Source: Mammaliicoccus sp. Dog046 (GTDB lineage Bacteria > Bacillota > Bacilli > Staphylococcales > Staphylococcaceae). Taken from it: a stretch of 64,000 nt of DNA. A program made the position numbers and the translations under genes. The stretch spans positions 1-64,000 of the forward strand of contig NZ_CP120131.1 of NCBI RefSeq assembly GCF_034039665.1. The letters are read 5' to 3'. This document shows, in pieces, positions 60,313 through 64,000 of the stretch (position 1 is the first letter of the stretch; each line of letters opens with the position of its first letter). The notes beneath the pieces are model-generated. The model did no database searches. It was not told where the DNA came from and saw only the letters and a list, made by a program, of their open reading frames with translations.

Positions 60313-60384
60313 AAAAAGAATCGCCTACTTTCTTAATTTAAGACTAACCTTCCTTATAAAAGTTGTCTAGTTAAGTGTAGCCGA

Positions 60385-60405
60385 TCCACCCATCATATCA
60401 CTCCT
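60385..60405 (-). pseudogene. Interrupted gene start at the IS end
   Basis: On the minus strand, an RBS (AGGAGTGAT, 60405-60397) is followed by ATGATGGGTGGATC and then the IS terminus. It looks like the first codons of a gene (MMGGS) cut off by the insertion; its body is not in the window. Confidence 0.4.
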
Positions 60406-60557
60406 ATTTATGTTAACCGTATGAAGTATATATACCTTTTTTAGAAAAATATAAACTTATAAAAATAAATAGAAAATCCAAGTATGTCTAGATATCGATA
60501 CATAGAGTGATCTTATTCATAAAAATATACGTATATATATAAAAGGATGTGATTGCT

Positions 60558-61145
60558 ATGCGTAAAATGATAACGGTATTAATGACAGTTTTAATACTCA
60601 GTGGATGTCATAATCAAATGATTCATGTAGATAAAAAAACAAGCGAAGAGAAAAATGTTCAAATTGTAGAATCAAAGGCATTCGAAACATATCAAAAAGG
60701 TATCGTACCTTTGAAAATAAACATTAAAAGAATAAATGTAAATCACCAATTAGATCACACTGGAACTAATCAAAAGAATGAAATGGCAGTACCAAAAGAT
60801 ATCCATACGCCTAGTTGGTTTAAAGATGGTTTCAAAGTTGGTGAACTTGGTAATGCTGTGATTGCGGGACATGTTGATGATGGTGTGAATCCAGGTGTAT
60901 TTACAAATCTTCATAAACTTCAAAAAGGTGATAAAGTTGAGGTTAGTGATAGCAACAATAAGAAATTAGTATTTAAAGTATATGATAAAAAACTATATAA
61001 ATTAAGAGAGGCACCAGTAGATAAAATATTTGGATATTCTAGTAATAGACATTTAAATTTGATTACTTGTGAAGGGGATTATAATGCTTCACTAGGAAGT
61101 ACACCAAATAGATTAGTAGTTTATACGAAATTAATGAATGGTTGA
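60558..61145 (+). CDS. Class F sortase, lipoprotein
   Basis: A protein of about 195 residues. The N-terminus MRKMITVLMTVLILSGC carries a lipobox (LSGC) with Cys17, so it should be lipid-anchored outside the cell. The sortase core has catalytic His in AVIAGHVDDG, Cys in LNLITCEGDY and Arg in TPNRLVVYT, the class F pattern. ATG 60558 is preferred over a GTG at 60549. It heads a locus with a sigma factor, anti-sigma factor and a secreted protein that ends in a sorting-like motif, its probable substrate. Confidence 0.88.
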   Translation: MRKMITVLMTVLILSGCHNQMIHVDKKTSEEKNVQIVESKAFETYQKGIVPLKINIKRINVNHQLDHTGTNQKNEMAVPKDIHTPSWFKDGFKVGELGNAVIAGHVDDGVNPGVFTNLHKLQKGDKVEVSDSNNKKLVFKVYDKKLYKLREAPVDKIFGYSSNRHLNLITCEGDYNASLGSTPNRLVVYTKLMNG

Positions 61146-61157
61146 AATTATGCATAG

Positions 61158-61187
61158 GACATTTACTCACATATAATAGTAAATGTC
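61158..61187. promoter_or_regulatory. Perfect dyad before the sigma-factor gene
   Basis: GACATTTACT (61158-61167) and AGTAAATGTC (61178-61187) enclose CACATATAAT, which contains a TATAAT-type -10. It ends immediately before the GGGGGG RBS of the sigma gene. It could be an operator or an RNA hairpin at the start of the transcript. Confidence 0.5.
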
Positions 61188-61200
61188 GGGGGGTAAAACA

Positions 61201-61758
61201 ATGCGAGAGTCGGATATAGAATTATACGATAAAATAGTATCTAAAGATACAGATAGCTTAGAAACATTATATGACCGTTACGAATCGCTGCTATACAGTT
61301 TTATTTATAAAATCACTCAAGATAAGCAATCGAGTGAAGAAGTACTTCAAGATGTATTTATGAAAATTTGGAATCAAAAAGCTAAATTTGATAGTAGTAA
61401 AGGTAAGATGTCGACATGGCTTATTACGATTTCACGAAACTTAGCAATTGATTATATACGTAAGAGGAAAACAACGTCTTATGAATATGATGAAGAAAGG
61501 GATAATATAAAGACGGATAATGTACCTGAATCAGAACTCATAACTAAAGAAGAAGCTGAACAGATTAAAGGATTTATAGATGAGTTAGACGCAAAGCAAC
61601 AAGCTATTGTGTATTTATTTTATTTTAAAGGTTTCAATCATAAAGAAATATCGAAAACGCTTGAAATACCTTTAGGAACTGTAAAGAGTAGGCTAAGATT
61701 ATCTATTCAACATTTAAAGCACAAATTAAAAATAAACAAGAAGGGAGAGAGGAAATAA
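61201..61758 (+). CDS. Sigma-70 family (ECF-like) RNA polymerase sigma factor
   Basis: A 185-residue two-domain sigma factor. Region 2 shows LYDRYESLLYSFIYKITQ and the -10 recognition stretch STWLITISRNLAIDYIRKRK (about 77-96). Region 4 shows GFNHKEISKTLEIPLGTVKS (about 145-164). The ATG at 61201 follows GGGGGGT; ATG 61183 lies inside a dyad without an RBS. One base separates it from the anti-sigma gene, typical of an ECF sigma/anti-sigma pair such as SigK/RskA. Confidence 0.9.
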   Translation: MRESDIELYDKIVSKDTDSLETLYDRYESLLYSFIYKITQDKQSSEEVLQDVFMKIWNQKAKFDSSKGKMSTWLITISRNLAIDYIRKRKTTSYEYDEERDNIKTDNVPESELITKEEAEQIKGFIDELDAKQQAIVYLFYFKGFNHKEISKTLEIPLGTVKSRLRLSIQHLKHKLKINKKGERK

Positions 61759-61759
61759 T

Positions 61760-62506
61760 ATGGAATGTGAAAAATTATATGATTATTTCAATGATCAATT
61801 AAGTAAAGATGAAAAACAAAAATTTGAAGAACATTTAAAAACTTGTAAAAATTGTCAAGAAGAACTAGATGAACTGAATATATTAAATGAATCTCTTCCT
61901 TATCATGTTGAAAATATTGTTCCTCCTAAAGATATGAAAAGTAGAATAATGAATAATATTTTAAATGATGAAAATAATGAAGATACTTCAGCTCAAGAAT
62001 ATAATGAAAACAATCAGCAAAGACCTTTAAATACAAAGCGAAATATCATTAAAAACGTATCTCTCATTAGTATGGCCGCATTATTATTAATATCTATAGT
62101 AGGCAATTTATATCAGTTTAATGTAAAAGATCATGGAAGTAAGAATAAAGACCATCATTTAATCAATAAAAGCAGTGCACAAATAATAAAATTAAAATCT
62201 ACTGAAAAAGATCAAGTTCAAGGCGAAGCGTTTATAGCTAAAAATAAAAAAGAAAGACAATTAGTAGTACAAGCACAAAATTTACAAGAAACGAAAGGCA
62301 ATGAAGCATATCAAGTTTGGATTCTTAAAGGAGAAAAGCCATATCGAGCAGGTACTTTTGTTTCCAGTAAAAATTCTGGAATAGTTATCTTTGATTTAAG
62401 TGATGTCGAATTAGATAAGCAAGATAAAATAGCAATTACTTTAGAACCATCACCAAATAATCAGGCTCCTGAAGGTGATATTATTATGGCTGGTGAAAAA
62501 GGTTAG
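61760..62506 (+). CDS. Zinc-finger anti-sigma factor (RskA-like)
   Basis: A 248-residue membrane protein. The N-terminal zinc-binding anti-sigma domain has the pattern CEKLYDYFNDQ ... HLKTCKNCQEEL (His25, Cys29, Cys32). A single membrane helix lies at about 98-115 (VSLISMAALLLISIVGNLYQ). The extracytoplasmic C-terminal domain has the RskA-type AYQVWILKGEKPYRAGTF and AITLEPSPNNQAPEGDII. It should hold the preceding sigma factor at the membrane until a signal triggers release. Confidence 0.9.
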   Translation: MECEKLYDYFNDQLSKDEKQKFEEHLKTCKNCQEELDELNILNESLPYHVENIVPPKDMKSRIMNNILNDENNEDTSAQEYNENNQQRPLNTKRNIIKNVSLISMAALLLISIVGNLYQFNVKDHGSKNKDHHLINKSSAQIIKLKSTEKDQVQGEAFIAKNKKERQLVVQAQNLQETKGNEAYQVWILKGEKPYRAGTFVSSKNSGIVIFDLSDVELDKQDKIAITLEPSPNNQAPEGDIIMAGEKG

Positions 62507-62514
62507 ATATTTTT

Positions 62515-62550
62515 AGAGATTACATTAATTAATGTGATCTCTTTTTTTAT
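62515..62550 (+). terminator. Terminator after the anti-sigma gene
   Basis: AGAGATTACATT and AATGTGATCTCT around AATT, followed by TTTTTTAT. It separates the sigma operon from the secreted-protein gene. Confidence 0.9.
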
Positions 62551-62594
62551 TTATTGCGTATACCATATGAACAAAAAAACAAAGGAGTGATTGG

Positions 62595-63851
62595 ATGAAT
62601 ATTTCACAGAAAGTATTAGCCATGTCATTATCGGTTTCATTGTTAGGAGCTGGAACAAGTGTATCGCAAATTGCACAAGCACATGATGCGTCACATGAAT
62701 CAGTTACAAAAACAGATAGTAAAGCAGTTGAATTAAGAAGTGACTTAGATATGTTGCTAAGTGAACACGCGTATTTAGCCACAGATACTATGAGAAAAGG
62801 TGCAGAAGGGTCTAAAGATTTTGATGCATCGGTTAAATCACTTAATATGAATACAAAAGATTTATCTAAAGCTATCGGTGATGTATATGGCCAAGAAGCA
62901 GGTAAAGAGTTTGAGAAAATGTGGGCAGAACATATTGGATACTTTGTAGATTATGTGAATGCTACAAATGATCATGATGAAAATGCACGACAAGAAGCAT
63001 TAAAGAACTTAGATAATTATAGAGAGCACTTCTCTCAATTTTTAGCATCAGCAACAGATGAAAAATTAGAAGCGAAAGGTTTATCAGAAGGTTTACAAAT
63101 GCACGTGAATCAATTAGTAAGCGCATTTGATGCCTCAGTAAATGGGGACTATGACAAAGCTTACAAATATGAAAGAGAATCCATTCATCACATGTATATG
63201 GTTAGTAAAGGATTATCAAATGCTATAACACAACAATTTCCTGAAGATTATCACCATACAAGTGCAACAACAAAAGCAGCCGACTTAAGATCAGATTTAA
63301 ATTATTTAATGAGTGAACATGCCATCTTAGCAGCTGATGCAATGCAAAATGGATATGATGGATCTCAAAATTATAAAGCATCAGTAAAAGCGTTAGAAAT
63401 GAATACAAAAGATTTATCAAAAGCAATAGAAGGTGCGTATGGTAAAGAAGCCGGTATGGAATTCGATAAAATGTGGACAGAGCATATTGGGTATTTTGTT
63501 GATTACGTAGAAGCTTCAAAAAATAAAGACGAAGACGCTAAAAAAGAAGCAAAAAGCAACTTAGATAATTATAGTAAAGAGTTTGGCGCATTTCTATCTA
63601 AAGCTACAGATAATCAATTAAAGAGTGATGAGTTAGCTGAAGGATTAGGTATGCATGTGAATCAGTTGTTAGCTTCATTTGATGCTTACACTAAAGGAGA
63701 TTATAAAACATCAACAATGAAAGTAAGAGAAGCATATGCGCATATGTTTATGCCAGCTAAAGGTTTAAGTCAAGCAATCGTTATGCAAAATAAATCTAAA
63801 TTTGAAATGAATATGCCAAAAGAAATGCCAGACACAGGCGCACAAAAATAG
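62595..63851 (+). CDS. Secreted tandem-repeat protein with C-terminal MPDTG motif
   Basis: A 418-residue protein with a Sec signal peptide (MNISQKVLAMSLSVSLLGAG, cut near residue 29 at AQA-HDA). Two homologous helical units of about 165 residues follow (about 46-212 and 224-395), each with RSDL..L.SEHA, NTKDLSKAI, EHIGYFVDYV and GMHVNQL-like segments. Recurring His, Met and Glu suggest a metal- or cofactor-binding helical bundle (inference). The C-terminus is KEMPDTGAQK: a sortase-like MPDTG pentapeptide with no hydrophobic tail. RBS is AAAGGAG. It is a likely client of the class F sortase and a likely target of the sigma factor. Confidence 0.75.
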   Translation: MNISQKVLAMSLSVSLLGAGTSVSQIAQAHDASHESVTKTDSKAVELRSDLDMLLSEHAYLATDTMRKGAEGSKDFDASVKSLNMNTKDLSKAIGDVYGQEAGKEFEKMWAEHIGYFVDYVNATNDHDENARQEALKNLDNYREHFSQFLASATDEKLEAKGLSEGLQMHVNQLVSAFDASVNGDYDKAYKYERESIHHMYMVSKGLSNAITQQFPEDYHHTSATTKAADLRSDLNYLMSEHAILAADAMQNGYDGSQNYKASVKALEMNTKDLSKAIEGAYGKEAGMEFDKMWTEHIGYFVDYVEASKNKDEDAKKEAKSNLDNYSKEFGAFLSKATDNQLKSDELAEGLGMHVNQLLASFDAYTKGDYKTSTMKVREAYAHMFMPAKGLSQAIVMQNKSKFEMNMPKEMPDTGAQK

Positions 63852-63867
63852 GCTCTTTATATAGAAT

Positions 63868-63906
63868 AAAGAAAACTATATTCAAATTTGAATTTAGTTT
63901 TCTTTT
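63868..63906 (+). terminator. Terminator after the tandem-repeat protein gene
   Basis: AAAGAAAACTA and TAGTTTTCTTT flank an inner TTCAAATTTGAA palindrome and are followed by a T-rich end. Confidence 0.8.
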
Positions 63907-63945
63907 AAATTTTAAGGGTATTATATTTATTAAAAGGGAGAAATT

Positions 63946-64000
63946 ATGAAAATATTCGATATAATATCACAAATTGAACAAGAAATATTAGTTAGTAGTA
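63946..64000 (+). CDS. Start of a gene running off the window
   Basis: ATG 63946 behind AAAAGGGAG opens MKIFDIISQIEQEILVSS and continues to the window edge. Only 18 codons are visible; no family can be assigned. Confidence 0.6.
   Translation, partial: MKIFDIISQIEQEILVSS

Larger units (their letters stand above)
59165..60383 (-). mobile_element. IS3-family insertion sequence (IS150 group-like)
   Basis: About 1.2 kb with imperfect terminal inverted repeats: TGTCAACAGTAAACTGGACA at the left, and at the right (read inward) CGGCTACACTTAACTAGACA. Both are followed by A and a TTTTAT motif. It carries orfA and orfB on the minus strand with a frameshift window between them. No matching target duplication is seen at the ends. 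Confidence 0.85.

Noticed and set aside
41918..60400. Search for mecA, mecC, blaZ or heavy-metal genes in the SCC region
   Set aside because: All sizeable frames are accounted for by replication, recombination, R-M, IS and unknown genes; none resembles resistance cargo.
57602..64000. A third SCC attachment site closing the second remnant
   Set aside because: No further GAAGC.TATCA-type sequence was found; the remnant seems to end at the IS element.

Overview
The window is the origin-proximal arm of a low-GC staphylococcal chromosome. It opens at dnaA and follows the conserved order dnaA-dnaN-yaaA-recF-gyrB-gyrA-nnrD-hut-serS-azlCD-metX-yybS-gdpP-rplI-dnaB-purA-tRNA(Glu,Asp)-walRKHIJ-rlmH. 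A Sal-type ABC-F resistance gene lies between walJ and rlmH, and a regulator/ABC transporter/BdbDC block is inserted between dnaN and yaaA. Together these point to the Mammaliicoccus (former Staphylococcus sciuri) group rather than S. aureus. This assignment rests on gene content and order, not on a database search.

Layout. (1) 1-12.7 kb: replication genes, DnaA boxes, XRE regulator with ABC transporter, disulfide-bond pair BdbD/BdbC, RecF and DNA gyrase. (2) 12.7-20 kb: nnrD on the minus strand, then a histidine-utilisation operon hutP-hutH-yjiH-hutU-hutI. It has a recognisable promoter with an overlapping CRE-like site and two triple-UAG HutP sites. (3) 20-31.4 kb: T-box-controlled serS, yceI-like gene, azlCD, SAM-riboswitch-controlled metX, yybS, gdpP, rplI, dnaB and purA. 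(4) 31.4-33.6 kb: ten tandem 52-bp hairpin repeats, a YitT-family membrane protein and two tRNAs. (5) 33.6-41.9 kb: the wal operon, a sal-family ABC-F gene with a leader peptide and an RBS-sequestering hairpin, a DnaA-box cluster and rlmH.

(6) 41.9-57.6 kb: a complete-looking non-mec SCC element of about 15.7 kb bounded by the rlmH 3' end and a second copy of that att sequence at 57581-57601. It carries an unrecognised 771-residue protein at the rlmH end, a self-replication operon (ccPol-MP-cch2 plus a coupled 25-codon ORF), the recombinase ccrC, the uracil-DNA-glycosylase inhibitor SAUGI with DUF960 and DUF1643 genes, a broken radC-like gene, a small unknown gene and a type I restriction-modification system (hsdR-hsdM-hsdS, minus strand). 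(7) 57.6-60.4 kb: debris of a second SCC, consisting of a 3' hsdS fragment joined head-to-head to a 3' ccrC fragment and capped by an IS3-family element. (8) 60.5-64 kb: a class F sortase lipoprotein, sigma factor, zinc-finger anti-sigma factor and a secreted tandem-repeat protein ending in MPDTGAQK; a further gene runs off the end.

The best candidates for something undescribed are the large orphan protein beside the attachment site, the 52-bp hairpin array, the strong intrinsic-terminator structure inside the ccrC coding sequence, and the sortase/sigma/anti-sigma unit whose likely substrate has a sorting motif but no membrane tail.
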